Shown: one piece after another, positions 11,845-25,200 of the stretch
How positions within the stretch are numbered: position 1 is the stretch's first letter
Layout: each line of letters starts with the position of its first letter
The notes under the pieces: model-generated
What the model was told of the DNA's origin: nothing
The model's input: only the letters and a program-made list of their open reading frames with translations
Database searches by the model: none
Assembly (NCBI GenBank): GCA_964030475.1
Contig: CAXIPT010000001.1
Span: forward strand, 13,173,374-13,237,373
Reading direction: 5' to 3'
Length of the DNA: 64,000 bases
DNA from: Tethya wilhelma
Taxonomy: Eukaryota; Porifera; Demospongiae; Tethyida; Tethyidae
Program-made: the position numbers and the translations under genes

Positions 11845-13631
11845 TCAGTGTCTCCCATGGTAACCATGAAAGTGTGATTCATGGACCACAACATTGCTCT
11901 TCTTGATGTCTGACAAGCTAGCACATCCAGACAACTGCATGGCCAGTTTCAACTCATCCTGCAAGAATTGTACAATGTGATCAATAAAACGTAGGTTATA
12001 ACTATTGATCACAAAGTATACACACCCTCAGTATTGTGAGGATACTTTTAACTCCTTCTAAACCATTGTACTCTAGTCCCCAAACGGCAGGTCTACCTGT
12101 GGAATATCAACAAAACTTTAAAGTTATAATTATGTGCGAAGTCCAAACCATAATCTTGATGAGATACATGATAAGCTCAGACGAACCTACAAATACAGCT
12201 TTGGCTCCTAGTGCTAAGGCCTTGAAGACATCTGTTCCCTTTCTGATGCCACCATCAATGAACACATCCACCTTGCTCTCAACAGCAGACACCACCTCAC
12301 CTGATGGTACATGGGTGGAAGGAGACCATCAATTAATGATGATGTGCTATAGGGTGATATAATATCTTACTGAGGACATCAACAGTGGCTGGTACTCCAT
12401 CCAACTGTCTACCACCATGGTTAGAGACAATGATACCCTGTAATAACATTTTTATAATTACACTAGTTGCAACATGATAAATTACAATGGACTCTTGAAT
12501 GCCATGCCATTGATTGTCCCACCTACCTATATGTCATGTTTCACAGCTTCCCTGGCATCCTCAGCTGTCATTATTCCCTTTAGTATAATTGGAAGACGAG
12601 TCAGGCTTCGAATCTTGTCAATCTTATCCCATTTTGTAGAGGGATTGTTGTGTTTCGCATTGAAGAACTTTAATGCTGCATTTGCATCAGCAACATATGT
12701 GTCATAGTTTGGAAAGGATTTATTTACCAAAGTCTGTTGAAGCGCAATACGGCATTTAGACTGTCCTGGGGTTGGAGCATCAACTGTGATAACTAAAGCT
12801 CTGAAACCCGACTCTTCTGATCGACGTACATGTTGTTCATATAGTTCAATCTTTGTGCCAGCATTCATGTTATACCAAATGTGTCCTCTGATCGTGTGCA
12901 AGATGCACATGCATAAAGCTAATATAATTACACCTGATGCAATAATTTTACACATCAGGCTCAAGTTAACATGATGCATAGACATAATACTCCTGTCATC
13001 ATGCATGACTGTATACCTTTAATTTTTCTAGGTTTTTGGCTGCTTCTTCTATTTTCAGATTAGACAAGCTACTCAGTATCATCCACACACCCAACTCAGT
13101 GCAGGCTCTGGATGTGTTCAATTCTCCTCCAGAAGAATGAGGAATGGTTGGAGAAATTCCAATAGGAAAATTCAGCTCATCTTCAAACAGTGTCACTCTC
13201 ATATCAACATCAGAAACATCTCTCAAGTAGCGAGGGCGTATCAGATACCTGGGTGACAAGAAAAACAACACAAATCAAATAATAACATTGTATAGTCACT
13301 ATTTTATTCACAATGACACCATAATTTGCTAAGTTAGTTTACCTATCATAGGCAGCAACATTTTCTTTAAGAGTAAGCCCCTCACCAGCTCCACAGGAAA
13401 GATAGGACCAGTACGCTTCTGGAACACTAGACTGAGCTAACCTCTCGAAATCTTTAACTCCAGTAGGATCTATCAGTGATTTTTTGGAGCCTACTGAGCC
13501 CCGGCATAATGGTATGAGTGGCATAATTTTGAGAATTGGGTAAGAATCTAACCTTTTGTTTCTGAGAGAAGCCACCATGCAAGAAACCCTATGCCAAATG
13601 CAAGGATCAGACTTAGAGCAATAGTCAGCAT
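11845..13631 (-). pseudogene. membrane-anchored FMN 2-hydroxyacid oxidase, copy 1 (damaged)
   Basis: Eight exons: 13631-13553, 13493-13343, 13248-13017, 12887-12527, 12437-12371, 12300-12187, 12096-12026, 11958-11845. The product is an FMN-dependent (S)-2-hydroxyacid oxidase of the glycolate/lactate oxidase family, which oxidises 2-hydroxyacids to 2-oxoacids with H2O2 release. Hallmarks are LIRPRYLRDV, FPIGISPT, VITVDAP, ILKGI (Lys), [13 protein letters not shown] (catalytic His and Arg) and [19 protein letters not shown]. Exon 1 encodes a hydrophobic anchor (MLTIALSLILAFGIGFLAWW), and the C-terminus (HGYHGRH) has no SKL peroxisomal signal. Lesions: exon 4 ends in TAG where copy 2 has CAG (12527-12529), truncating before the active-site His. 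The phase at the exon 3/4 junction also does not fit. Type is set to pseudogene for that reason; if the TAG is a sequence error it could be a gene. Confidence 0.75.
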
Positions 13632-13972
13632 CTGCAATAATTTCCACCACCAGCTTATAATATGCATAGATCAGTTGTCTATATGATCTCTGAAAGTCAC
13701 TCTAGATCATGAGATACTGCATGTCAATAAGCTCTACAAAAAGTCACACCCCTTCAATGATCTATAATTATTATACGCGCGTATATGCGCGCCTAAGCAT
13801 GCGCAGTAGTTCATATTGCGCACACACGTACACAGAGATTCAGATTCAGATTCAGCTAAAAGAAGAATCTTAATTAAGTGGCATTCCTGCTCGGAATTCA
13901 GCACTAGGACTTTCCTATATAATATCATAATAATAATAATAATATTACAAGTATAGTAAAAATTTCATAAAA

Positions 13973-14958
13973 ATTAGCAGTGTAGGAATGGGCAGTGCTG
14001 CAAAAAGAAAGGAAACAAGGCTGGGACTTTAAATTTCGGCACATGACTACTTCATTTTCATTTTCGATTCCTCATGTATCCAGTCATATAAAATAAATAT
14101 TGATATGGTTCAAACAATGCTACATGCCAGTACATGTCCATTGATATTATAATAATTATAGAATCATGATTAAAATTCTGATTCCAATTAAGTCTTAGAA
14201 GGTATACAGGCAACCTATGTGAGCTTGGAAAACTTTGAAAATGAAGTAGTCATGTGCCGAAATTTAAAGTCCCAGCCTTGTTTCCTTTCTTTTTGCAGCA
14301 CTGCCCATTCCTACACTGCTAATTTTTATGAAATTTTTACTATACTTGTTTGTTCACTTTTTTCAACACTAAGGTGCTCAACTGAAATGGAGTATAAGCT
14401 ATTAGAGACTGGTCAGTCTCTACAAAAAGCATGAGCTACTGCTTTCAAGTACACTGGTTGCGCATGCGCATTATATGCATGCAAACCACGTGGTCTGTTG
14501 ACGACCTTTACCTACATCAAGATGGCTACGTGCAAGTACAGTATTTTATATCAGAGTTTTTAAAATGCCTAGATTTTGTTTGTTATATAGCTTTTAGGCA
14601 CCAAGCGAGTATAAAAGGACGTAGTTCGGATGAAGTCAAGTTGCACTGTACTGTTAAAGCTGGCTGAATGCCTTTTGTTTGTCTGGAAATCGCGTTCAAG
14701 TTTGTCAGTTAGGAAGGAAGGAAGAAGAAAACAAAATTGCACTGTTCTGGCTTCCCGCCAGCGCTCTCTCCAGAGTGCTCTAGAAAGTTTCTGTGAGTTT
14801 TGTTGATGCATGCACTTAGAAACTATCCAAGGGAGGCTTTAATCCATGTCTGAAGGCTTAGCTGTCATTCTCTGAAAGTTTATGAGCATAAACATTTTGT
14901 ATTGTGTCTATGGGACAGTCGGCCCATTCCTACTATACGTACTACCGTACGTATGATA
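13973..14958. repeat. dispersed fold-back repeat family 1, copy b
   Basis: Contains the complete internal inverted repeat: GTAGGAATGGGCAGTGCTGC to CATGACTACTTC at 13980-14053, and its inverse at 14242-14321. The long right part is shared with copy a, including the terminal GGGACAGTCGGCCCATTCC and TACCGTACGTATGATA. It sits between the two oxidase genes. Confidence 0.7.
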
Positions 14959-16254
14959 ATATTAGCTTGTATCCTTGTAACAGCACATCTGTTCATGATG
15001 AATGAACACAACTTGCATTTGATCAATGTATCTACTTTCTTACTAGCAAGTAGCTAATTATGACTAATGAAGCTCCATGATATAGTCAAACTAATAAAAT
15101 TAAATCATAGATATTAATTGGACAATAATGATATCAATAATTAACGGTGACCATGATAGTATGATTCATGGACCACAACATTGTTCTTCCTGATGTCTGA
15201 CAAGCTAGCACATCCAGACAACTGCATGGCCAGTTTCAACTCATCCTGTAAGAATTGTACAATGTGATCAATACAACGTAGGTTATAACTATTAATCATA
15301 AAGTATACACATCCTCAGTATTGTGAGGATAGTTTTAACTCCTTCTAAACCATTATACTCTAGTCCCCAAACGGCAGGTCTACCTGTGGAATATCAACAA
15401 AACTTTAAAGTTATACGTTGGAAGTCCAAACAATAATCTTGATGAGATACGTGATAAGCTCAGACAAACCTACAAAGACAGCTTTGGCTCCTAGTGCTAA
15501 GGCCTTGAAGACATCTGTTCCCTTTCTAATGCCACCATCAATGAACACATCCACCTTGCTCTCAACAGCAGACACCACCTCACCTGATGGTACATGGGTG
15601 GAAGGAGACCATCAATTAATGATGATGTGCTATAGGGTTGGTATCTTACCAAGGACATCAATAGTGGCTGGTACTCCATCCAACTGTCTACCACCATGGT
15701 TAGAGACAATAATACCCTGTAATAACATTAAATTTGCATAATTACACTGATTGCAACATGATAAAATACAATGGACTCTTGAATGCCATTCCATTGATTG
15801 TCCCACGTGCACCTACCTGTATGTCATGTTTCACAGCTTCCCTGGCATCCTCAGCTGTCATTATTCCCTTCAGTATAATCGGAAGATAAGTCAGACTTCG
15901 AATCTTGTCAATCTTGTCCCACTTTGTCGAGGGGTTGAGGAGATTCATATGGAAGAACTTGATTGTTGCATTTGCATCAGCAAGGTATACATCAAAGTTT
16001 GGAAAGAATCTATTTATCATGGTTTGTTTAATACCATGATGGAGTTTAGATTGTGCCGCTACTGGACAATCAATTGTGATAACTAAAGCTCTGAAACCTG
16101 ACTGTTGTGCTCGACGAACATGTTGTTCATATAATTCAATGTTCATACCAGCATTCATGCTGTACCAAATGTGTGCCCTGATTGTGTGCAAGATATATAC
16201 AATTGTAGTGTGTAATATCAGACTTGAGCATCATAATTATGTAAACATATATAT

Positions 16255-17090
16255 TACTTTTAACACATCCAACAGTGTTACTTCCAAACTCAATCTATAT
16301 CTTTCTTTGGTTCGTTCTAATTTACTTTATGCCTCACAGGTGTGGAGGCCCTTATTGATAAGGGATATACTAGCTCTGGAGAGTGTCCAGAGACGTGCTA
16401 CAAAATTTATTCTCAATGACTATTCCTCCAACTACAAATCAAGGCTAAAGAAACTAAACCTTTTACCTCTGATGATGGTACTTGAGATAAGCGACATCAG
16501 ATTTTTTGTGACATGCTTAAAGCAACCTTGTAAATCGTTCAACATACGTTTCTTTCAATGATAACATTACCAGATCAGGCACTCACAACAAACTCTGCTA
16601 CCCCAACTCCAAATGTCTGTCTAATAGAGCTCGCCATCACTCGGCTCCCCCGTATTTGGAATGCTTTACCTCCAATTGACTTGAGTCTAACGCAGACCAC
16701 AATCATGACCCAAATCAAGTCTTTCTTTTGGAGTCATTTTGTTGATTGTTTCAGTGAGGACAGTACATGCACTTTTCATCTATGTTGTCCATGCTCCAAA
16801 TGCACTTCAGCTCCTACATGTCAACTCTTCTCATCTTCGTCATGATACAACTCATCTGTGGCTTTCCACATAACTTATATTGTGTCAATGATATTATTGT
16901 ATTTGTCTCTAGTATTGTTTGTTTGTCTGCTTTTTTTTTTGTCCCGGCTGCTATTCATAGCTGACCCTCAGCAGTATACCTCAGCTAAAGTCTCAGAACT
17001 CTCACTTATTTTTACTTCACCCATTCTTTATCTCATGTATACTTGCTGTAAAGCAATAACAATAATAATAATAATAATATCACTGTCAAT
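16255..17090 (+). mobile_element. LINE 3' fragment inside oxidase copy 2 intron
   Basis: The plus-strand frames 16262-16561 and 16558-16845 encode the C-terminal end of a non-LTR reverse transcriptase: SLVRSNLLYASQVWRPLLIR, then LESVQRRATKFIL, then RIWNALPPIDLSL and IKSFFWSHF. These blocks are typical of Jockey/CR1-type elements after the RT domain. A frameshift separates the two parts and the 5' end is missing. An (AATAAT)n-like tail at 17057-17078 fits a 3' end in plus orientation. Confidence 0.8.
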
Positions 17091-17329
17091 AGGTTACCTG
17101 TTTTGTAGGTTTTTGGCTGCTTCTTCCATTTCTAGGTTAGACAAGCTACTCAGTATCATCCACACACCCAACTCATTGCAGGCTTTGGATGTGTTCAATT
17201 CTCCTGAAAAAGAATGAGGAATGGTTGGAGAAGTTCCAATAGGAAAATTCATCTCATCTCCAAACAGTGTCACTCTCATATCAACATCAGAAACATCTCA
17301 AGTAGCGAGGACGTATCAGATACCTGGGT

Positions 17330-18080
17330 GGTATGATTAAATAAAAGCACTGTGGTGCATAGCCCTCGGCAGGTGTATTTTTTTGATTTATTCCATCAGT
17401 GGGATTGTTTGTAGTTTAGTTATGCTTTGTCTAGGTAACTGGCAGTCAGTGTTTTAAATTTGTATTGCCTTTGTACTGTAGTGTTACATAATATATCATA
17501 TTAAATATTGTATCTGGATTTTGCCTGTGCTGCATTATACTAATAAGTAATAACTATAAAAGTGGAACACTAGCAAAGATGCCAGTTCATATTATTAGTA
17601 CCACAATAGCTGAAAGTGAATGTACATGCACAAGTTAGGACTGTTAAATATCATGGGTCAAACTCTGTTCTACTGGTACTTTTATGTGTTCAGCCTGACT
17701 AGTTTAACTCTAATCTAGTATAACAAAGTCAGCACATAATCTGCAACCCTGGGCGCCGATAGCCTCGTCCCCCGGCCCCCTCTCCTGAGGAGGCGTGGCG
17801 TACAAATGACCAAGCGGCGCCGGCGATTTCTTACTAACCCTTTCTGCGCATGCGCAGACGTTGAGGGTTAATCCTCCTAGATATTAGAGACTACGCAACC
17901 TCTAATATCTATGGGTTCATGACATCATAGTTCCCCTGCTATATCTATGATGACATTGTATACATGATAGTGTAGGTTATAGAGGGGGAAATATAAGGAG
18001 ATGTACAGGTACTATAATATTATTATATTCATGATGACAAACACAACTTGCTCTTGTAACTTAGTGTCAGGCTGTCAGCT
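17330..18080. other. oxidase copy 2 intron 2; no gene
   Basis: A GC-rich patch at 17750-17850 contains TAGCCTCGTCCCCCGG, half of the hairpin family. It is followed by an inverted pair around 17880-17915 (TAGATATTAGAGACTACG / CCTCTAATATCTA). No exon is seen. Confidence 0.5.
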
Positions 18081-18419
18081 TACCTATCATAAGCAGCAAC
18101 ATTTTCTTTCAGAGTAAGTCCTTCACCACTTCCACAGGAAAGATAAGACCAGTATGCTTCTGGAACTCTAGACTGAGCTAACCTCTCGAAATCTTTCACT
18201 CTAGCTAGATCTATCCGTGATTGTTTGGAGCCCACTGACGTGACATAGAAATAACCATGAAATATTAATTTGAGAGATGGGTTTAAACTCTAATACCTTT
18301 TGATTCTGAGAGAAGCCACCTTACAAAGAACCCTATGCCAAATGCAAGGATCAGACTCAGAGCAATAGTCAGCATCTGTACATTATTAAATTTAATATTG
18401 AAAGGTCAGTCACACCCTA

Positions 18420-19260
18420 CTAAATTACTCTACGAATGAATAATTCTAAGAATCTTGTAGCTATCGAAAGAACCTCCATATAATAGTTGTCAGTCATCCA
18501 ACATGCCCATCAATGATCAGTTTTCCATACGATCTGAGTGAGGTGATGTTCAACAGTCACTCCAGATGCTGCTTCTTTTTTAAGTTTCTAGTTCCGCTAT
18601 TAATCAAACTCAGCTCGGAAAAATGGTCATGCCCCTTCAATTAAGCCATACTTTGCTTGCGCAGATGCCTCCAGGCGCTAGGCCAGGCAATTCGCGCAAG
18701 CTAGCAGCTAGCTAGCCACGTCACGTGGCCATGAGCGACCTAGCTAGCTAGCAGACTAGCTACTCTGGCTAGCTAGCTAGCTCTAACTAAATTTTAGCTA
18801 CGTCTTCTATATATTAATTAAACTGTGCTCATAGATCTTTGCTATGCTCGATATGGTTGGAGATATAGTCTACTTAAAAGCGTGATTCAAAGAAGACTTT
18901 CTGATTCCGATATAAACTAATCAAATCAAATCAATCCGCAAAATAGTCTAGTAGTCTATATTTCTTCAGAAGGTGAAAAGTGGCATGTGCATGCTTTAAT
19001 TTTGAAAGCTCATGAATAGTGTATATATACTCCGACTCTTTTTTTATAGCCAGAGTATATTATCCGCGTGTTGCTACTTATAGTATACCTAAGATTATAA
19101 TTATGTATAATAATTATACTGATTGATGGAAATTCTTTAATTAAAAATTCATTATGTACATCAAGGTGCTGCATACATGATGTTATAAAACGTAAGGATT
19201 TGTCTGATGTATACAATGAACCATCTCACACAATACAAAACAAAATCAATGCATGGATTG
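18420..19260. other. intergenic, AGCTAGCT-rich; nothing coding seen
   Basis: Holds a dense run of AGCTAGCT tetranucleotides (18700-18785) and AT-rich DNA. It separates the 5' end of oxidase copy 2 from the 3' end of the RTK on the same strand. Confidence 0.5.
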
Positions 19261-19263
19261 TTA

Positions 19264-22200
19264 TCAAAGAAGTGGCTTTTGGTATGTTCTTTGAAGATTA
19301 AGGTATAGGTTGTTAGCTTCCATGAGAGGAGCTCCAAGGATGTGAGCCTGCTTGCCCTCGATCATGTCTGAGGGCTGCCACTGGAGGAGACTGTCTTCAG
19401 GGGAGTCAAGATAGTCGTGAATACTATCAAATGTTGGTCTGTGGTTGTGATCAGGGTTCCTAGGTGGAGGAGCCAAATCATGAGGTAATGTCCATTACAA
19501 TATGTGTGGGTATTTTTGAAGACAATCTGGTTCTATGAAAGCCCTGACCCTTTACCATAGGATGCAACTTACCAACATTCAACCATTAGGTGGTAGATTG
19601 GTCTTGGACATCCTGGTGGTGGAGGTTGACAGTGTTTACTGCTCACCAGTGCAATCACCTGTGTACATTGATATAGCGATACCGAATTAACCAACGTCCA
19701 TGTACATTAGAGCTCTAATCTTACAATAGGGTTAGTCAGATCATTGAATGGTTTTTCTCCCAGTGACCATATCTCAAACAGTACCATTCCATAGCTCCAG
19801 ACATCACTGGCACTAGAATACTTGTTGTAGTTCAATGCCTGTAGGGAAAAGAATAATAAGTATAAAGTAGCCAAAGGTTATATAGTGATGCATTTTGTTC
19901 CATACCTCAGGTGCAGTCCACTTGACGGGAATGATTCCTCCGTGGGATTTATAATAGTCACTCTCACCCTCTATATCCCGGGCCATTCCAAAGTCACCAA
20001 TCTGTATACATAAATTGATATATTACAGTTCATACAGACAGTGGACTAGATTCCTTCATCCTATTATAGCTAAGTATAGTGTCAATATACTGAATATAGA
20101 TGTCTACATTGCTAGCTGTCTAGTGTACAAGACATGGCTTGCTCTTTGATCTTCAAACCTCCAAGTGACTTGCTTTTGTTGAGTACAACTTCACAAGACC
20201 ACTGAAACAACTACTTGTATTACTACTAGTTAAGAGGCCTTTTTTGTTGATCAATCATTGCATACCCCCACCTACATGTAAACACGCACGGGTTGAATTT
20301 CACCTTGCATGTCATGTCACTTGTCAGGAGAATGTTTCTGGCTGCCAAGTCACGATGAATGAAGTTCTTTTTAGAGAGGTAACTCATACCAGAGGCAATG
20401 TCCTTTGAAAACTTGACAAAGAGCTTGGGTAGAATATCAGGTAGGTCTCGCTTGCTGTTTCTGTATGGAGGAGTGTGTAAGTGAGGTGAGATGATCATTA
20501 TAGCAACATCGCCAGAACTCATTTTTAGCCTTACTTTGGATGGAGCTTCTGTAGAAAGCTTCTCAAGTCACCACGTGACATGTACTCCAAGATAATCAAA
20601 ACCTACAGGGAGAGAGAGCAAGGCTAGAGTTTTATGGTGCATGTACTCCACAAGTTCATGTCAGTTTAGCATTTGGTTTGTTTTTAAGGAATGCTTGACA
20701 CAGAGGCATGGATCCCCCAGTGAATCACCAATGATTACCATGTCCAAAAATGTTTCACCTTTCATTGTAACCTACTTACCTAGCTATTCAGGAAGTAGTT
20801 AAGAGCCTCCAAAAATATTTGGCACAACTGACCTTCTTGCCATAAACATAACACTTTCAAAAAGAGGCTCTCTGATTTAATTGCAACGGCTAACAGGGGT
20901 GGTACTATGGTGTGTATACTGTATAAGCACATGATTGATTGGACAAATAGACACTCACTGGTTCTCCTACGGTCACCACCCCATGAAGTCGAACAACATT
21001 GACATGTGCAAACTGGCCCATGATGGCTGCCTCCTGAAGGAGCTTGATCCTCTCCAGTTCTGTCGTGTTCTTGACTGTCTTTATGGCCACCTCCTCTGGT
21101 TCACTCCCTGCCCCTCCATACCACACCCCCTTGCTGACGGTCCCAAAGTGCCCCGATCCAATACGTTTCATTAGCCTGTACATGGGAGCACACAAGAGGG
21201 TAGTGAAATACTCTGCCAAATTTCTGGGAAAATTATTGAGACATTCAAACGACAATAGCAAAAGGCTTCAGAGGCAGCTGCTATCCAAGCACCCACCCTA
21301 CCCTCCCACTTATGACCCTCAGTGTCTCTCTAGCCGGCAAACACACCTGAACACACTCAGTGACAAAGATGCTATGATTGATGTCTCATGGGCATCATTA
21401 TCCCCATATCAGCAACAACACACCAATAGAAATAATCAAATATGCTTTATGCATTAGGAACTGTTGATATTGTGTAGGTCTTCAGGATTTGCAGCTGTTG
21501 AGGGCAACATACCTATCCAACAAACACCCACTCAATCTCCCTTTGAAGCTGACTGTGGTCGCTGAAATTGATCAACTCATTGATTACAAGCATGCATAAG
21601 GAAACTGGGTAGGGCTCAAGTATGACTTACTTGGCACAGTGTATTAATGGGCCAAGTGGCTGTTGCTATGGATCTTATACCAACATACTAATTTGCTGAG
21701 CCACAGGCAGTTGAGATCCATGTGAAACACCCTTAATGCTAGGTGTAGGCAACAGTCTATGTGACTCCACTCATTCAATCCAGGTGTTTATTTGTAGTAA
21801 ACCTTGTATCATTACTCCATTTGTCCATGCAGTCTAGTCCACTCAGGGACATATGGACACTGCCCCAATACTGTGTCGTGACAATAGACCGCACCATGGA
21901 GAGCTAGCAATTACTATCCCCCACATGGCAGGTTGATGTTGTTACCCATACCTCCCACAAACACAACTATTGCTCATAGTCATGCATGAAAACACAATTA
22001 AGCTTGGATAGTGTGTGTGCCGTACATATGTCACAGTCAATGGCAAACATCCCTTGAAACTGTCTAAATGGCTTGAACGTTGGATGACTCAAAGCAAAGA
22101 GCAAAACTCTTTCTAAGATGTCTGATTCTCCCAATTCACATCACAGACACATGTTCAATACTGGCATAATCAGCATTAGTGCAGCTGTTTTGAATTATTA

Positions 22201-25200
22201 TTCTTGACTATTGTCTAACAATACTGTGGGATATCTCAGGATAATATGTAGCTGCATGTATTTTTCTAAAGGTATACTATATACACACATGTGTGCACAC
22301 ACACACACACACACACAGCCCACAGTATTGTTAGACAATAGTCAAGAATAATAATTCAAAACAGCTGCACTAATGCTGATTATGCCAGTATTGAACATGT
22401 GTCTGTGATGTGAATTGGGAGAATCAGACATCTTAGAAAGAGTTTTGCTCTTTGCTTTGAGTCATCCAACGTTCAAGCCATTTAGACAGTTTCAAGGGAT
22501 GTTTGCCATTGACTGTGACATATGTACGGCACACACACTATCCAAGCTTAATTGTGTTTTCATGCATGACTATGAGCAATAGTTGTGTTTGTGGGAGGTA
22601 TGGGTAACAACATCAACCTGCCATGTGGGGGATAGTAATTGCTAGCTCTCCATGGTGCGGTCTATTGTCACGACACAGTATTGGGGCAGTGTCCATATGT
22701 CCCTGAGTGGACTAGACTGCATGGACAAATGGAGTAATGATACAAGGTTTACTACAAATAAACACCTGGATTGAATGAGTGGAGTCACATAGACTGTTGC
22801 CTACACCCAAGATAATGATTGAGTAAGAATGCTCAATCATAGATCATGTCATATAAAACCACTTACAAAATTGTCTTCGATGTCTTCTGCTATTTCATAG
22901 TGGCCTCCATCTTGTAGTTTTAACAATCTTCTTTGTTCCTGAAAAAAACCCCCAGAATATTGATAAATGGTATATGCATGAACCTATAACTTACAACTTA
23001 CATCTGTTGGTACAAAGGTGTACAGGCAATTGACTCCAGCCTCCTCTTCATTACTATCTCCGGCCTGAGGCTGTGGAACAACTGATACTGTACTGTGTGA
23101 TGCTGGACTTGAGTCATCCAGCTTTGGAGGCAATGGAGGGGGTGAGGAATGATGAATGGGTAATTGAGGGGAGGACAAATGATGAGGGGGAGGCATTCGA
23201 GGGGGAGATAAGTGATGAGTGAGTGGTAAATGAGGTGATGAGCGATTATGGGGAGCGAATTTAGGGGGTGATAAGTGATTATGAGGAGGTAATTGAGGGG
23301 GTGATGGATGATGAGGGGGTGGCAATGGTGGCGGTGACACATGGTGCCCCACACCTCCCCAGTCAGGTTTAAGGTGGGCCTCTTCATAAGGACGGGGTGC
23401 TAGCTTATCGTATCTGAATTTATTCACAAGTCGATCATAACCGAGAGAAACTTCATCTGGGTCAGAATAGTCATGTTCCAAATCATCGACAATGGTTCTG
23501 TTTTGACGGGAGATCACAGCCACTGGTTTGGGAACACTGTAGTCGCTAGACACTTCTATGGAGTAGCGATTTATGATTCTCTTGGAACTGGGGTCACTGA
23601 GTATGGACACCTTGCTCTGTGTCGGAGGAGGTGAGCTAACATTGTGGCTGATTCTAGTGGTCACACTGTGGGCTCTCTGGTGGCGGTCGTTCACCTGTGG
23701 CCTGGTGTGTAGGGCTCCTGTGGACCACACCCTGGCTCTCCGAGTGAGGCTGTTGTCACCTCCACTGGCCTGGCTGTGGGTTCCATTCTGATAGAGGGGG
23801 GCGAATGAGTTGAACACACCGTCTCGAGTGACTTCAGCGTTGGCATACAGATGACTTGTGACATATCGGAATGGCTGCGGTGCACCAGTAGCACTGGAAT
23901 TATTGCTCTGCTCCACTGAACTGGACACAGCCAGCTGTGTGCTCACAGTACTCCTGCTCTCGGTTGCTATGGTGAGTGTGTGTGTGTGTGAATTGAATAG
24001 GCTTGGTTATCATTGTGCATCGATCATTGTGTGTGTGTGCGTGTCCTAGTACTAATCAGAACTGTCTCACTGGGTGTGGTGATTACATAGTTGGTGTCTC
24101 TCCTTCAAAGGCTATCACCATCCAATTGTATGGGTTCAGAAACCAGTAAACTCACAAACCATGATAGTTTCAACAACCCACTCATGTGCACCTTGGTGAG
24201 TGAAACTCTGACCCTCTTACATGGGCATGCTTGTACCATAATAAGAAAGTTTGGCATTTTGAGTGGATACAGCCTAGGAAACAGGAACACTCATGCCTCC
24301 AATGATGCCTGAACCTTTCACTGTTTTTGCCAACTATTCTCAACACTGGTGGGTGAAAATGACCATGTCTGTGTTTAGTGTTCAGAGCATATGGCAACAA
24401 CCAATTATTTAGACCTTAAAGTCAACTAACTACAACAAACTCAACTCAAAGAGTCAACACATTATGACATAATGCCTTCCAAATTGAACATACCACAATA
24501 TCAATTAATGCTGAATGCACTGATAATCATTTGAAGTGCAATAAAATGTGCATTTCAAAACAACTCACCAAGTGCCTCATCTGGCTGGGACCTCTTCTTG
24601 GAGGGTTGGTTGGATTTCTTCTTGGTGCACACACAAGCTACCAGCACAAACACCAGAACGATGAGAGTGATGAAGAGGATGCCACCGATTACAATGAACA
24701 CAATAGCAGACGTTGACACAGTGACTGTGAACGAGGCACTCTCATCCACTGCTGCTGATTCAGTAACTCGCTCAGATCTTGGGGGATTGAGTCGTGGAGG
24801 TTTGATTTGTGGCGTTGGTGTGGGTAGAATGGTAGGCTTTACACTCGTGGATGTCTGGGGCATGATGGGAACCAGGGCACTTGGTTGTATAGAGCACGTA
24901 CTGAAGACTGACGTTGAACAACCTTGATTGATTTCAGAACTCTTTAGAGTCTCTTCAGCTTTTGAGAAGGAGGTTTTATTATCAATATTTCTCATTTCTG
25001 TGGGGGTTAATTGTAACAAACACTGAATAACACAACAGATATATTGTCTATTTGCATGCACAATCATAACGCATTTGTAAAAAAATCACTTGTGCGTGCG
25101 TCACACACATGCAAGTGTCGACATTTATAAATTCCTGGCAGCATTAGAGTAATACACTCATTCTCTGTGACAAATTAAGCAAAGTGGCTTTGAAAAGGAA

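Larger units (their letters stand above)
15141..18375 (-). pseudogene. membrane-anchored FMN 2-hydroxyacid oxidase, copy 2 (damaged)
   Basis: Same eight exons as copy 1: 18375-18297, 18234-18084, 17323-17098, 16177-15817, 15716-15650, 15583-15470, 15383-about 15313, 15245-15141. The N-terminal anchor is MLTIALSLILAFGIGFF. The TID motif, [15 protein letters not shown] and DGGIRKGTD are all present, and the key Gln codon at the end of exon 4 is intact. Lesions: a 2-bp deletion in exon 3 (AACATCTCAAG where copy 1 has AACATCTCTCAAG, about 17294-17304) shifts the frame into a stop. The exon 7 donor reads AGGATGTG where copy 1 has AGGGTGTG. Intron 3 (between 17098 and 16177) has swallowed a LINE 3' fragment. 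Copy 1 and copy 2 carry different lesions, so they were inactivated independently, or the sequence has errors. Confidence 0.75.

Noticed and set aside
22998..23387. His/Leu/Ile-rich second frame opposite phase in the RTK juxtamembrane exon
   Set aside because: Alternate-frame reading of the Pro/His repeats in the real exon.
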